From: Gammaproteobacteria bacterium
GTDB lineage: Bacteria; Pseudomonadota; Gammaproteobacteria; HTCC5015
Reading direction: 5' to 3'
Length of the DNA: 64,000 nucleotides
Assembly: GCA_028284675.1 (NCBI GenBank)
Contig: JANQRI010000032.1
Coordinates: forward strand, 81,818 to 145,817
The notes below the pieces were generated by a model. The model did no database searches, had not been told where the DNA came from, and was given only the letters and a program-made list of their open reading frames with translations. A program made the position numbers and the translations under genes. Positions 53,034 to 62,047 of the stretch are shown in pieces. Positions within the stretch are counted from its first letter, which is position 1. Every line of letters begins with the position of its first letter.

Positions 53034-53723
53034 TTAATTATTAATTTTTTTTACCGAGCATTCTGCCTGTCCGCTTAAGTCAACCAGTTGTTGCTGCAAT
53101 TGCATGCGTATCGGTTCCAGCTCGTTCATCGACAGGCTTTTATCAATGTAAACCGGCTCACCGACATGAATTGCGAGGCGGTTAAACCAGCCGGGTAAAA
53201 TAAAACGGTCCCAGGATTTCAGCTGTTTATAACTGCGGGCTGCGCCGGCCATCGGCACAACCGGTGCGCCTGTCATCTGTGCGAGCATTAACGGGCCTGA
53301 TTTGAATTCGAAGATCGGGCCGCGTGGGCCGTCCGGCGTGTTCCCGGGCGAAATACCTTTTTGGGTGATTGCAAGATAAAGCTCACGCATTGCCTGTGCA
53401 CCGGTCCGGCTGGAAGACCCGCGGATCACTTCGGCGCCCCAGCTGGAAAACACTTTTGCCGGGATTTCACCGTCGCGGGATGGGCTGACCAGAAAACCGC
53501 TTTTAATCCCACGCTCTTTTAATTTCAGCAGATAAAGCGCACAAATAAGATTTTGCTGGTGCCAGTAGCAGGGTATAAACGGGCGTACCAGCAGTTCATC
53601 CAGGTGTTTGGCGCCGCTGATCTGCAGTGTTGAACTGCGCTGGAGACCTCTTAAATAGGTTCTCAACAATGGCTCGGCCAGCCAATATTTCAGCTTTTTG
53701 CGCAAAGAAGGGTTTTTGCTCAT
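53034..53723 (-). CDS. Lysophospholipid acyltransferase family protein (DUF374)
   Basis: A protein of 229 residues from the ATG at 53723; an ATG at 53837 adds 38 residues that run across the divergent promoter region. It has CYWHQQNLICALYLLK, where DUF374 proteins have the HxxxxD-like acyltransferase motif as W-H, SPSRDGEIPAKVFSSWGAEVIRGSSSRTGAQAM, and the GNTPDGPRGPIFEFKSGPLMLAQMTGAPVVP block that holds the substrate site. DUF374 enzymes are lysophospholipid- or lipid A-type acyltransferases. It is divergent from a P450 gene, 124 bp away, next to a fatty-acid-activating enzyme. Confidence 0.85.
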   Translation of the reverse strand: MSKNPSLRKKLKYWLAEPLLRTYLRGLQRSSTLQISGAKHLDELLVRPFIPCYWHQQNLICALYLLKLKERGIKSGFLVSPSRDGEIPAKVFSSWGAEVIRGSSSRTGAQAMRELYLAITQKGISPGNTPDGPRGPIFEFKSGPLMLAQMTGAPVVPMAGAARSYKQLKSWDRFILPGWFNRLAIHVGEPVYIDKSLSMNELEPIRMQLQQQLVDLSGQAECSVKKINN

Positions 53724-53846
53724 TTTTCTTATTCGATTGCGATGCCGACAAGTATTAATTCTATCTTTCTTTATGAAATATCCGGGGCAGGCTAGTGTAT
53801 AATCCCGGCCCGCATACCTTCGAATCTCAGGCTGCAACTATTTTTA

Positions 53847-55148
53847 ATGGCGAATAATAACAGTTTCAGCCCGGTTCCGCCCGGGCCCGGGGAAAAAATT
53901 GATATTCACATTGACCAGGCTTCTTTCCCGAAGCTGGAACAGCTGCTGCAAAATTATACTGATATTTGCCGTATTTCACCTGAAAGCCGCAGTACTGACA
54001 CTTTTTTATTGAATCACCCGGATTATCTAAAACGGGTATTGGTTGAAAATCATAAAAACTATATCAAAGGCCCTGGCTTTGAGCGGGTTAAGCTGCTCCT
54101 CGGCAACGGCATTATTGTCAGCGACGGTGAGCTTTGGAAGCAGCAGCGGCGCATGGTGCAGCCGGCATTTCATCGCGATATGCTGAACCGCTTGACGGGT
54201 ATGATGCAAGCCGCGAGTGCTGAATTGCTCGCGCAATGGGAAGCCTGTGCTGAAGAAAAGCAGGCGATCAACCTGAACGAAACAATGAGCCGGTTTGCAC
54301 TGGAAGTCGTATTGCGGGGCATCTTTGGTGATGATCTGGACTGGCTGATTGAAATACATGGTGAGAATCCATTTACGATTTTTTCCGAAGACAGCAGCCG
54401 TGACCTGAATCTGGCGGTTAAGTTTCGTGCGTTGATCAAATTAATGATGGCGGTAATAGAGCGCCGTCGCGGTCTCAATGAACCCAGGCAGGATATGTTG
54501 GGCGCGCTGATGCTTGCAAAGGATCTTGATGGGCAGCCAATGCCGGATAAAGCATTAATCGATGAAATTATGACCCTGATTGTTGCCGGCCATGAGACCA
54601 GTGCGACGACATTGACCTGGATGTGGTATTTGCTTTCCCAACACCCGGATTCAGAAGCCTGTCTGCATCGTGAGGTCGATGAATTTTCCGGGCAGCTGAA
54701 TTTTGAGCAGCTCTCCGGACTGGGTTATTGCAAACAGGTTATGTATGAAGCGTTGCGTTTGTATCCACCGGTCTGGCTGTTTTCCAGAAAAGCACTGGAA
54801 GACGATAAGGTTGGTGAATACAACATTCCGGCCGGCTCAGATATTTTTATCTCTCCGTATTTTCTGCATCGCCGCGCCGACTTATGGCCAAAGCCTGAAG
54901 ATTTTGATCCCGGGCGATTTGCAGAGGCGAATGCAAAAGACCGGCATAGAACCGCGTATATCCCTTTTTCCGCCGGTCCGCGCCGGTGTATCGGTGATGT
55001 ATTCGCGACGGTGGAAATTCAGATTCATATGAGTACCATAGCGCGCAGGATTGCACTGAAAACTGTGGATGAGCCCCGGATTGAACTGGAGGCAGCAATA
55101 AACTTGCGCAATAAGCACCCGATTATGATGATGCCGGTGATACGCTGA
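53847..55148 (+). CDS. Cytochrome P450
   Basis: A soluble bacterial heme monooxygenase of 433 residues. The I-helix oxygen-activation motif is AGHETSATTL, the K-helix ExxR is EALRLYPPVWLFSRKA, and the meander and heme-binding loop are FDPGRF and FSAGPRRCIGD, with Cys as iron ligand. It resembles fatty-acid-type P450s (CYP110/CYP4-like pattern), so a long-chain acyl substrate is plausible. It stands 7 bp before the acyl-AMP ligase-ACP gene, forming a two-gene unit, possibly hydroxylating the chain loaded on the ACP domain. Redox partners are not encoded nearby. Confidence 0.92.
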   Translation: MANNNSFSPVPPGPGEKIDIHIDQASFPKLEQLLQNYTDICRISPESRSTDTFLLNHPDYLKRVLVENHKNYIKGPGFERVKLLLGNGIIVSDGELWKQQRRMVQPAFHRDMLNRLTGMMQAASAELLAQWEACAEEKQAINLNETMSRFALEVVLRGIFGDDLDWLIEIHGENPFTIFSEDSSRDLNLAVKFRALIKLMMAVIERRRGLNEPRQDMLGALMLAKDLDGQPMPDKALIDEIMTLIVAGHETSATTLTWMWYLLSQHPDSEACLHREVDEFSGQLNFEQLSGLGYCKQVMYEALRLYPPVWLFSRKALEDDKVGEYNIPAGSDIFISPYFLHRRADLWPKPEDFDPGRFAEANAKDRHRTAYIPFSAGPRRCIGDVFATVEIQIHMSTIARRIALKTVDEPRIELEAAINLRNKHPIMMMPVIR

Positions 55149-55155
55149 TAAGCTT

Positions 55156-57126
55156 ATGAATAACTATAAAACACTGAATGCGGCGCTAAAAGATCATCTG
55201 CGTGACGACCTGAGCGTCACTTTTATTGAGGGCATCAATAATGAAATCACGATCAGTTATCAGCAGCTTTATGAGCGTGCACTGCGCCAGCTGGGGTGTT
55301 TTCAGCAGCGCGGCTTGCGGGCCGGTGATCAACTGATATTTTTTCTCAAGGATAACCCAAGCTTTATCGAAGCATTCTGGGCATGTTTGCTCGGCGGAAT
55401 TGTACCGGTGCCTGTTGCGGTTGGTATCAGTGATGAGCATCGCTCAAAAGTATTTCGGATATTTAAACGGCTTGATCAGGCTTATTTATTAATTGATCGT
55501 AAAGCAGCTGGCTTATTATCTATATATGCAGATAAAAACGGATTGCAGTCCGAATATACAAAGCTCGTTGAAAAAACCTTGCTGTTGGAGGATATGCAAC
55601 CCGGCGAGGCTTATGGTGATGAGCATGAGCCTGAGGAAAACGACCTGGCGTTTATTCAGTTCTCATCGGGTTCCACACGTGATCCCCAGGGAGTATGCCT
55701 GACTCACAAAAACCTGATAACAACGGTGGTTGATCTGGGTAACCGGGCACAATATACCGCGCAAGATATCAGTTTGAGTTGGATGCCGCTGACACATGAT
55801 TTGGGTCTGATCGGTTTTCATCTGAATATGATCGTATTCGGCATGAATCAAAATATTATGGCGACCGACGTATTCAGCCGCCGGCCGTTGTTATGGATGC
55901 AGAAAACCAGTGAAAAACGTGCGTCGGTGTTGAGTTCGCCGAATTTTGGGTTTCGACATTATTTGAAGCTGTATGAATCGCGCGATGAACACCAGCTGGA
56001 TCTTTCCTGTGTGCGCCTGATTCTGAATGGCGCTGAACCGATTTCCGTGAGTTTGTGCGAGCAGTTCCTGACTACTATGCAAAAGCATGGTTTGCACCGC
56101 TCTGCAATGTATACCGTATATGGGCTGGCTGAAGCGGCACTGGCGGTTAGTCTGCCGGTACCGGGCGCTGAGTTTGAGTACATCACGGTTGATCGCAACA
56201 GTCTGAATGATGCGGAGCCGGTGCAATATGTTGATAAATCACATCCGCAGGCCGTCAGGTTTGCAATAGAGGGGCCGCCGGTTGAGCGTTGTGCATTAAG
56301 AATAGCCGGTGAAGATGGACAGGATTATGGGCAGGACACGATTGGTGAAATTCAGTTAAAAGGGCCAAATGTAACAGCCGGTTATTATAATGATAATGAA
56401 GCTAATCAACGATTGTTTACATCCGATGGTTGGTTGCGTACCGGTGACCTGGGATTGCTTTATAAAGGGCAGGTGGTTGTCACCGGACGGTTGAAAGATA
56501 TTATTTTTGCAAATGGGCAAAACTATTATCCGCATGATTTAGAAGCTATCGTGCTTGGAGTTGGCGCACTGGAGTTGGGTAAGGTCGTGGTCCTGGGTGT
56601 GCGTGTAAATGATAATGATCACGATGATATTTTAGTGTGTATCCTGCATCGTGGTGATTTAAAAGACTTTATCCCACATATTAAAGAAGTAAAACTGGCA
56701 ATCAATGAACAGACCGGGCTGGATGTTGCCCATGTATTGCCGGTAACGCGTATTCCGAAAACAACCAGTGGTAAAATTCAACGGCGTTTTTTTGCAGATG
56801 CGTATTTAAATGGCGAATATAATGAGGTTATCGGGCAGATTCATTTGCTGCAAAATGCTGATCAAGGTGTTGATAAGCAGCAGTCGGGCTTATCCGAGTA
56901 TGCGCATAAAATTAAATTTATCTGCGATAGTTTATTGCCGGATAAAGCAATCGGCTTACAGGATAATTTTTTTGAGATTGGCATGAGTTCTTTGGATTTG
57001 GCGCAAATCCATGAAAAGATCGATGAATTTTATCCGGGTGTTTTGGACATTATCGATATGTTCGAATACTCCACAATTGAGGCGCTGGCAGGGTTTATTG
57101 AGAATAAAGTCGGTAAAAACGCATAG
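55156..57126 (+). CDS. Fatty acyl-AMP ligase fused to acyl carrier protein (FAAL-ACP)
   Basis: A protein of 656 residues. Residues 1-560 are an adenylate-forming ligase: FIQFSSGSTRDPQGVCLTHKNL (P-loop), YGLAEAALAVSLP and GWLRTGDLGLLYKGQVVVTGRLKD. The FAAL-like end (KTTSGKIQRRFF) has the catalytic Lys. Residues about 575-656 are an ACP with the phosphopantetheine Ser in FFEIGMSSLDLAQI. FAALs activate fatty acids as acyl-AMP and load them on a carrier for polyketide, lipopeptide or alkene pathways. No polyketide or peptide synthase is in the window. Followed by a terminator-like hairpin and fabD. Confidence 0.9.
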   Translation: MNNYKTLNAALKDHLRDDLSVTFIEGINNEITISYQQLYERALRQLGCFQQRGLRAGDQLIFFLKDNPSFIEAFWACLLGGIVPVPVAVGISDEHRSKVFRIFKRLDQAYLLIDRKAAGLLSIYADKNGLQSEYTKLVEKTLLLEDMQPGEAYGDEHEPEENDLAFIQFSSGSTRDPQGVCLTHKNLITTVVDLGNRAQYTAQDISLSWMPLTHDLGLIGFHLNMIVFGMNQNIMATDVFSRRPLLWMQKTSEKRASVLSSPNFGFRHYLKLYESRDEHQLDLSCVRLILNGAEPISVSLCEQFLTTMQKHGLHRSAMYTVYGLAEAALAVSLPVPGAEFEYITVDRNSLNDAEPVQYVDKSHPQAVRFAIEGPPVERCALRIAGEDGQDYGQDTIGEIQLKGPNVTAGYYNDNEANQRLFTSDGWLRTGDLGLLYKGQVVVTGRLKDIIFANGQNYYPHDLEAIVLGVGALELGKVVVLGVRVNDNDHDDILVCILHRGDLKDFIPHIKEVKLAINEQTGLDVAHVLPVTRIPKTTSGKIQRRFFADAYLNGEYNEVIGQIHLLQNADQGVDKQQSGLSEYAHKIKFICDSLLPDKAIGLQDNFFEIGMSSLDLAQIHEKIDEFYPGVLDIIDMFEYSTIEALAGFIENKVGKNA

Positions 57127-57129
57127 TCG

Positions 57130-57157
57130 ACCGGGTCTGCCGGTTTATCTTTTTTTA
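57130..57157 (+). terminator. Intrinsic terminator between FAAL-ACP gene and fabD
   Basis: ACCGG-GTCTG-CCGGT (57130-57144) forms a short stem followed by TTATCTTTTTTT. The stem is only 5 bp, so efficiency may be modest. It separates the P450/FAAL unit from the fatty-acid synthesis genes. Confidence 0.5.
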
Positions 57158-57202
57158 AATACTGTCATAATTGCGCACCTTTGGTGAACAGGTAAAAAAC
57201 AA

Positions 57203-58138
57203 ATGAAGTTTGCGATTGTATTCCCGGGGCAAGGCTCGCAATCAGCCGGTATGCTGGCTGAGCTGGCGGTACAAAACGATTTGGTATTGCAGACATTCCA
57301 GCAGGCTTCTGCGGTGTTGGGGTATGATTTGTGGGCCTTGGTTACCGATAATCCGCAGGGCAAATTGAATCAAACTGAGTTTACCCAGCCGGCGATGCTG
57401 ACTGCCGGGGTTGCGGTTTGGCGGGTTTGGCAGAGCCGAAATTTAGGGGCACCGGCATTATTGGCCGGACATAGCCTCGGTGAATACACCGCACTGGTGG
57501 CGGCCGGTGTGCTTGAGTTTGAAGATGCTGTGCAGGCGGTTGCTGAGCGTGGGCGGTTGATGCAGGCAGCAGTGCCGGCGGGTGAAGGTGCAATGGCGGT
57601 TGTGCTGGGGCTTGATGATGATGCGGTGCGTGCATTGTGTGCGGACGTGGCCGGCAATGAGGTATTGGAGGCGGTTAATTTCAATTCACCCGGGCAGGTT
57701 GTGATTGCGGGGCACAGCGCCGCGATTGAACGTGCTATTGAAAAAGCCCCTGAATACAACGCGCGCAAAGCGATGTTGCTTCCAGTGAGCGTACCTTCGC
57801 ACAGTAGTTTAATGAAAGATGCGGCAGAGTCTCTATATCAATATTTTTCCGATATTCAGTTTAATGCACCTTCGGTACCGGTATTGCAGAATGTCGATGC
57901 AGATACGCATATGGAGCCACAAGCTATTATGGATGCATTGACGCAGCAGCTTTTCAGCCCTGTGCTGTGGGTTAATACCGTAAACGCAATGAAACAGCAG
58001 GGCATTGAGGCGGTTTTTGAACTGGGCCCCGGTAAGGTGCTGAGTGGTTTAAACAAGCGCATCGAAAAACAGTTGCAGGCAGTACCGGTGGATACACCCG
58101 CTGGTATGGATAAAGCGGCTGCACTGTTGAACGATTAG
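57203..58138 (+). CDS. fabD: Malonyl-CoA:ACP transacylase, FabD
   Basis: Loads malonate on ACP to begin elongation. The 311 residues have FPGQGSQSAGM at the N-terminus, the nucleophile Ser92 in GHSLGEYTALVAAG, the substrate Arg in AERGRLMQ, and the catalytic His in PSHSSLM. The C-terminal part has ELGPGKVLSGL. First gene of the fab cluster here: fabH and plsX, which normally precede it, are replaced by the P450/FAAL pair. fabG follows after 16 bp. Confidence 0.96.
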   Translation: MKFAIVFPGQGSQSAGMLAELAVQNDLVLQTFQQASAVLGYDLWALVTDNPQGKLNQTEFTQPAMLTAGVAVWRVWQSRNLGAPALLAGHSLGEYTALVAAGVLEFEDAVQAVAERGRLMQAAVPAGEGAMAVVLGLDDDAVRALCADVAGNEVLEAVNFNSPGQVVIAGHSAAIERAIEKAPEYNARKAMLLPVSVPSHSSLMKDAAESLYQYFSDIQFNAPSVPVLQNVDADTHMEPQAIMDALTQQLFSPVLWVNTVNAMKQQGIEAVFELGPGKVLSGLNKRIEKQLQAVPVDTPAGMDKAAALLND

Positions 58139-58154
58139 AGAAAGAGGTATTATT

Positions 58155-58901
58155 TTGATGGATTTAAAAGATAATATTGCATTAGTCACCGGCGCCAGCC
58201 GGGGTATCGGCAAAGCCATCGCATTGGAACTGGGGGGCCGGGGTGCGACGGTAATCGGTACTGCAACCACGGATGCCGGTGCGGATTCAATCAGTAATTA
58301 TTTGGCTGAACATGATATTCAAGGGCAGGGCATGACATTAAATGTGACTTCGATTGAATCGATCAGCACTCTAATCAAAACCATTAACGAGCAACATGGT
58401 GCGATTACTGTTTTGATTAACAATGCCGGCATTACTCGGGATAACCTGCTGATGCGGATGAAAGAGCAGGAGTGGGATGACATTATTGCGACCAATCTTA
58501 CGGCTATTTTTCGCCTAAGCAAAGCCTGCCTGAAAGGAATGACAAAAGCCCGTAAAGGACGGATTATAAATATATCTTCAGTTGTAGGATTATCCGGTAA
58601 CCCGGGGCAAACGAATTATGCTTCTGCGAAAGCCGGTGTAATCGGGTTTAGCAAGTCCCTTGCCCGGGAGATAGGCTCACGGAATATAACCGTGAATGTT
58701 GTAGCCCCGGGGTTTATTGAAACCGATATGACGCGAGAGTTGGGCGAAGATCAACGCACTGATTTGGAACAGCAAATAGCATTAAACCGTCTGGGTACTG
58801 CAAATGAAATCGCTAAAGCAGTCGGTTTTTTGGCTTCAGATGATGCTGCATACATCACCGGGGAGACATTAAATGTCAATGGTGGCATGTATATGCATTG
58901 A
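58155..58901 (+). CDS. fabG: 3-oxoacyl-ACP reductase, FabG
   Basis: NADPH-dependent reductase of the elongation cycle; short-chain dehydrogenase of 248 residues. The cofactor motif is TGASRGIGKAIALEL, the NNAG motif is LINNAGITRDNLLMR, and the catalytic Ser, Tyr and Lys are in ISSVVG and TNYASAKAG. The C-terminus VNGGMYM is typical. AAAGAGG precedes the ATG. It is followed by 168 bp of AT-rich DNA with the acpP promoter region and no other gene. Confidence 0.97.
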   Translation: MMDLKDNIALVTGASRGIGKAIALELGGRGATVIGTATTDAGADSISNYLAEHDIQGQGMTLNVTSIESISTLIKTINEQHGAITVLINNAGITRDNLLMRMKEQEWDDIIATNLTAIFRLSKACLKGMTKARKGRIINISSVVGLSGNPGQTNYASAKAGVIGFSKSLAREIGSRNITVNVVAPGFIETDMTRELGEDQRTDLEQQIALNRLGTANEIAKAVGFLASDDAAYITGETLNVNGGMYMH

Positions 58902-59069
58902 TTTAGATTATAGAATACATGATATTTCTTATGTAAATTATTGATATTATTGAATTATTTTTGATTTTAAAATACATGTCATTTTAAAGTGGCAACTGTA
59001 TTCACTTTTCACTAAAATACCGTCCGCAGTTTAACGGCTTAGGTAAAACACTTGGAGGCTAAACCTATC

Positions 59070-59303
59070 ATGAGCAACGTCGAAGAACGTGTGAAAAAAA
59101 TCGTCGTCGAACAGCTTGGAGTCAAGGAAGAAGAAGTCAGTAATTCCGCTTCTTTTGTAGAGGATCTTGGGGCCGATTCGTTGGATACAGTTGAATTGGT
59201 AATGGCACTTGAGGAAGAGTTTGAAACTGAAATCCCCGATGAAGATGCTGAGAAAATTACGACAGTACAGGAAGCGATGGATTATATAAACGCGCATCTA
59301 TAA
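59070..59303 (+). CDS. acpP: Acyl carrier protein, AcpP
   Basis: Acidic carrier protein of 77 residues. The phosphopantetheine Ser is in DLGADSLDTVELVMALEEEF (about residue 37). The acidic helix-II region and length are standard. The ATG at 59070 begins MSNVEERVKKIV and has TTGGAGG upstream. Placed between fabG and fabF as in E. coli, with a hairpin after it. Confidence 0.97.
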   Translation: MSNVEERVKKIVVEQLGVKEEEVSNSASFVEDLGADSLDTVELVMALEEEFETEIPDEDAEKITTVQEAMDYINAHL

Positions 59304-59319
59304 GCTACTGAATTCTACG

Positions 59320-59355
59320 ATATAGCCGCCGTCTCAGTAGAGATTGCGGCTATAT
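59320..59355 (+). terminator. Stem-loop between acpP and fabF, probable attenuator
   Basis: ATATAGCCGC (59320-59329) and GCGGCTATAT (59346-59355) form a perfect 10-bp stem, with an inner TCTC/GAGA stem in the loop. It lies between acpP and fabF. It could let most transcripts stop after acpP, which is needed in greater amount than fabF. Confidence 0.55.
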
Positions 59356-59386
59356 TTATTATGACCAGTATTAAATTAACGCTCCT

Positions 59387-60628
59387 ATGTCAAAACGTCG
59401 TGTAGTGATTACCGGCTTGGGTTGTGTCAGCCCGCTGGGTAATACAGTTGAAGAAACCTGGGAAAATCTCCTGGCCGGCAAGTCAGGTGCGGCACTCATT
59501 ACGCGTTTCGATACCACCGATATGCCGGTTAAGTTTGCCTGTTCGGTCAAACAATTCGATGCTGAAAAATACATCAGCAAGAAAGACCAAAAGAAAATGG
59601 ATACTTTTATCCAGTTCGGCATAGCGGCTGCGGTGCAGGCAATCGAAAACTCCGGTCTGGAGATTACCGAGAAAAATGCACCACGTATCGGGGCTGCAAT
59701 TGGTTCCGGAATCGGTGGTTTGCCTTACATTGAGATGACTCACAAAGCTTACCTGTCAGGCGGTCCGCGCAAAGTTTCCCCTTTTTTTGTACCTGCCAGT
59801 ATCATTAATATGATCGCGGGCAATCTATCTATTCGATACGGTTTTCAGGGGCCGAATATCTCGATTGTTACCGCCTGTACCACAGGCACGCATAATATTG
59901 GTGATGCTGCACGTATTATTCAGCATGGCGATGCGGATGTAATGATTGCCGGTGGTGCGGAAATGGCAACCAGTGAACTGGGCGTTTCAGGGTTTGCGTC
60001 AGCCAGAGCGTTATCCAGCCGTAATGAAGATCCTGAGACTGCGAGCCGCCCCTGGGATGTCGACCGGGACGGTTTTGTGCTGGGTGATGGTGCGGGTATT
60101 CTGGTGCTTGAAGAATATGAGCATGCAAAGCAGAGAGGCGCAAATATTTATGCCGAGGTTGCCGGTTATGGTATGAGCGGTGATGCATATCATATGACCC
60201 TGCCCAGAGAAGATGGCTCTGGTGCAAACCGTTGTATGTTGAATGCATTGCATGATGGTGGAATTAATCCCGACCAGGTCAATTATATTAATGCGCATGG
60301 CACATCGACACCGGCAGGCGATATTGCCGAAGCGCTTGCAATAAAAAGCGCTTTTGGTGAGCATAGTAAGAAGCTTGCGGTCAGTTCCACCAAGTCGATG
60401 ACAGGGCATTTACTGGGTGCCGCCGGTGGTGTTGAAGCGGTGTTCACAACATTATCGATTGCCGATCAGGTTGCACCCCCGACGATCAATCTGTTCAATC
60501 AGGATCCGGCATGCGATTTGGATTTTGTGCCTAATACCGCACGTGAAATGGATATCAATGTGGCAGTTTCAAACTCATTTGGGTTTGGGGGGACGAATGG
60601 GAGCCTGGTTTTGCGCAGGCTTGGCTAG
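59387..60628 (+). CDS. fabF: 3-oxoacyl-ACP synthase II, FabF
   Basis: Condensing enzyme of elongation, 413 residues. The catalytic Cys is in TACTTGTHNIGDAARI (about residue 164), and the two His are in YINAHGTSTPAGD and SMTGHLLGAAGGVEA. The N-terminus RRVVITGLGCVSPLGNTVEETW and the C-terminus SNSFGFGGTNGSLVLRRL are family hallmarks. It ends 60 bp before pabB; a minor overlap of context suggests co-transcription. Confidence 0.97.
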   Translation: MSKRRVVITGLGCVSPLGNTVEETWENLLAGKSGAALITRFDTTDMPVKFACSVKQFDAEKYISKKDQKKMDTFIQFGIAAAVQAIENSGLEITEKNAPRIGAAIGSGIGGLPYIEMTHKAYLSGGPRKVSPFFVPASIINMIAGNLSIRYGFQGPNISIVTACTTGTHNIGDAARIIQHGDADVMIAGGAEMATSELGVSGFASARALSSRNEDPETASRPWDVDRDGFVLGDGAGILVLEEYEHAKQRGANIYAEVAGYGMSGDAYHMTLPREDGSGANRCMLNALHDGGINPDQVNYINAHGTSTPAGDIAEALAIKSAFGEHSKKLAVSSTKSMTGHLLGAAGGVEAVFTTLSIADQVAPPTINLFNQDPACDLDFVPNTAREMDINVAVSNSFGFGGTNGSLVLRRLG

Positions 60629-60688
60629 GGCCTGTAAACTGTGCACCAAACAAAATGTAGCTAACGTCTGTAAGCCCTGACAAGTGAT

Positions 60689-62047
60689 ATGTCTTATCAG
60701 GTTTTAACATTTCCCGCCGAATTTGACCTGCTAGATCTGCATTATCATAACCCCGTACGTTATCCGCACTTACTTCAGACTTCGTTGCCTGCCAGGCACT
60801 CGGTAAATTTTGATATTTTGTTTGCTTTCCCGGGTGAGTCTATCTCACTTGATATACAAAACCTCCGAACTCAAAGTGATCTACCCGGGGGTGGTTTTCT
60901 TGATGCGCTGGACAAGCAGTGGTTGCAAGCAGGGGGCCATTACACAGAGAGTGCGTCGGAGTTACCGTTTACCGGCGGATGGTTCTTGTATTTAGGTTAT
61001 GAACTTGTTTATGAAATAGAACCGCATCTGCCAAGACCGGATTGGGGCGATAATGTGTTGCCGGTCGCGTTTGCAACACGTTTTTATACTGCGGTCATAC
61101 GCCGCAAACATGATAACCGGATATTCTTTGTCGCTGAAAAAAGTCACCGGCATTTACTGCACCAGGTGCAGCAGGATATTGATAATGCTCCCAGGCAGTC
61201 AGCAAAGCCTGTGCACGCGTGTTTGGAAATTCATGAGGATCCCGCAGAAGATTATTTACGGGATGTCTTGAAGATAAAACATTACATTAGGGATGGCGAT
61301 ATTTTCCAGGCCAACCTGTCGAGGGCCTGGAGATTGAGTGCACCGACTGCTTCCTATGCCGATATTTATCAGCGTTTATCTGCGGTGAACCCTGCGCCGT
61401 TTGCGGCATTGGTTACCCAGGATGATATGGCAATCATCAGCTCATCGCCTGAGCGTCTGTTAAGGGTCAAAAATAATACTATTGAAACCCGGCCTATTGC
61501 CGGCACCCGGCCGCGGCATGCCGATGATATTGTTGACCGTGGATTCTCGGATGAGTTGTTGGCGCACCCTAAAGAACGCGCTGAGCATATAATGCTGATC
61601 GATTTGGAGCGTAATGATCTGGGAAGAGTTTGTGAACCCGGTAGTATCACAGTGGATGAGCTTATGGTGTTGGAGTCTTATGCCCATGTGCATCATATTG
61701 TTTCTAACATTCATGGCAGGCTATTAAAGGACATGACTCCCGGCCGGATAATCCATGCAGTGTTTCCGGGCGGCACGATTACCGGCTGTCCCAAGGTTCG
61801 ATGCATGGAAATTCTGATAGAGCTGGAGCAGGAAGCACGCGGTGCATATACCGGCAGTGTCGGTTACCTGAATCTCGATGGTTCGATGGATCTAAATATA
61901 CTGATCAGGACACTGGTAAAAACCGGTTCTGAAATAACGGTTAGGGCGGGCGCAGGGATTGTTGCGGACTCTGATCCGGCCAGGGAGTTGCAGGAGACTC
62001 GTGCCAAAGCTGCCGGCATGCTGCGTGCGTTGCAGGCGGATTCATGA
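60689..62047 (+). CDS. pabB: Aminodeoxychorismate synthase component I, PabB
   Basis: Makes 4-amino-4-deoxychorismate from chorismate for folate, with ammonia from a PabA glutaminase. The 452 residues carry FTGGWFLYLGYELVYEIEP near the N-terminus and the chorismate-binding core: KHYIRDGDIFQANLSRAWRL, SSSPERLLRVKNNTIETRPIAGTRPR, HIMLIDLERNDLGRVCEPG, FPGGTITGCPKVRCMEIL and RAGAGIVADSDPARELQET. The GGTITG motif is followed by the conserved Cys-Pro-Lys. It overlaps pabC by 4 bp. pabA is not in the window. Confidence 0.94.
   Translation: MSYQVLTFPAEFDLLDLHYHNPVRYPHLLQTSLPARHSVNFDILFAFPGESISLDIQNLRTQSDLPGGGFLDALDKQWLQAGGHYTESASELPFTGGWFLYLGYELVYEIEPHLPRPDWGDNVLPVAFATRFYTAVIRRKHDNRIFFVAEKSHRHLLHQVQQDIDNAPRQSAKPVHACLEIHEDPAEDYLRDVLKIKHYIRDGDIFQANLSRAWRLSAPTASYADIYQRLSAVNPAPFAALVTQDDMAIISSSPERLLRVKNNTIETRPIAGTRPRHADDIVDRGFSDELLAHPKERAEHIMLIDLERNDLGRVCEPGSITVDELMVLESYAHVHHIVSNIHGRLLKDMTPGRIIHAVFPGGTITGCPKVRCMEILIELEQEARGAYTGSVGYLNLDGSMDLNILIRTLVKTGSEITVRAGAGIVADSDPARELQETRAKAAGMLRALQADS

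Noticed and set aside
57370..57768. Ala-rich minus-strand frame within fabD
   Set aside because: Antisense shadow of a well-supported housekeeping gene.
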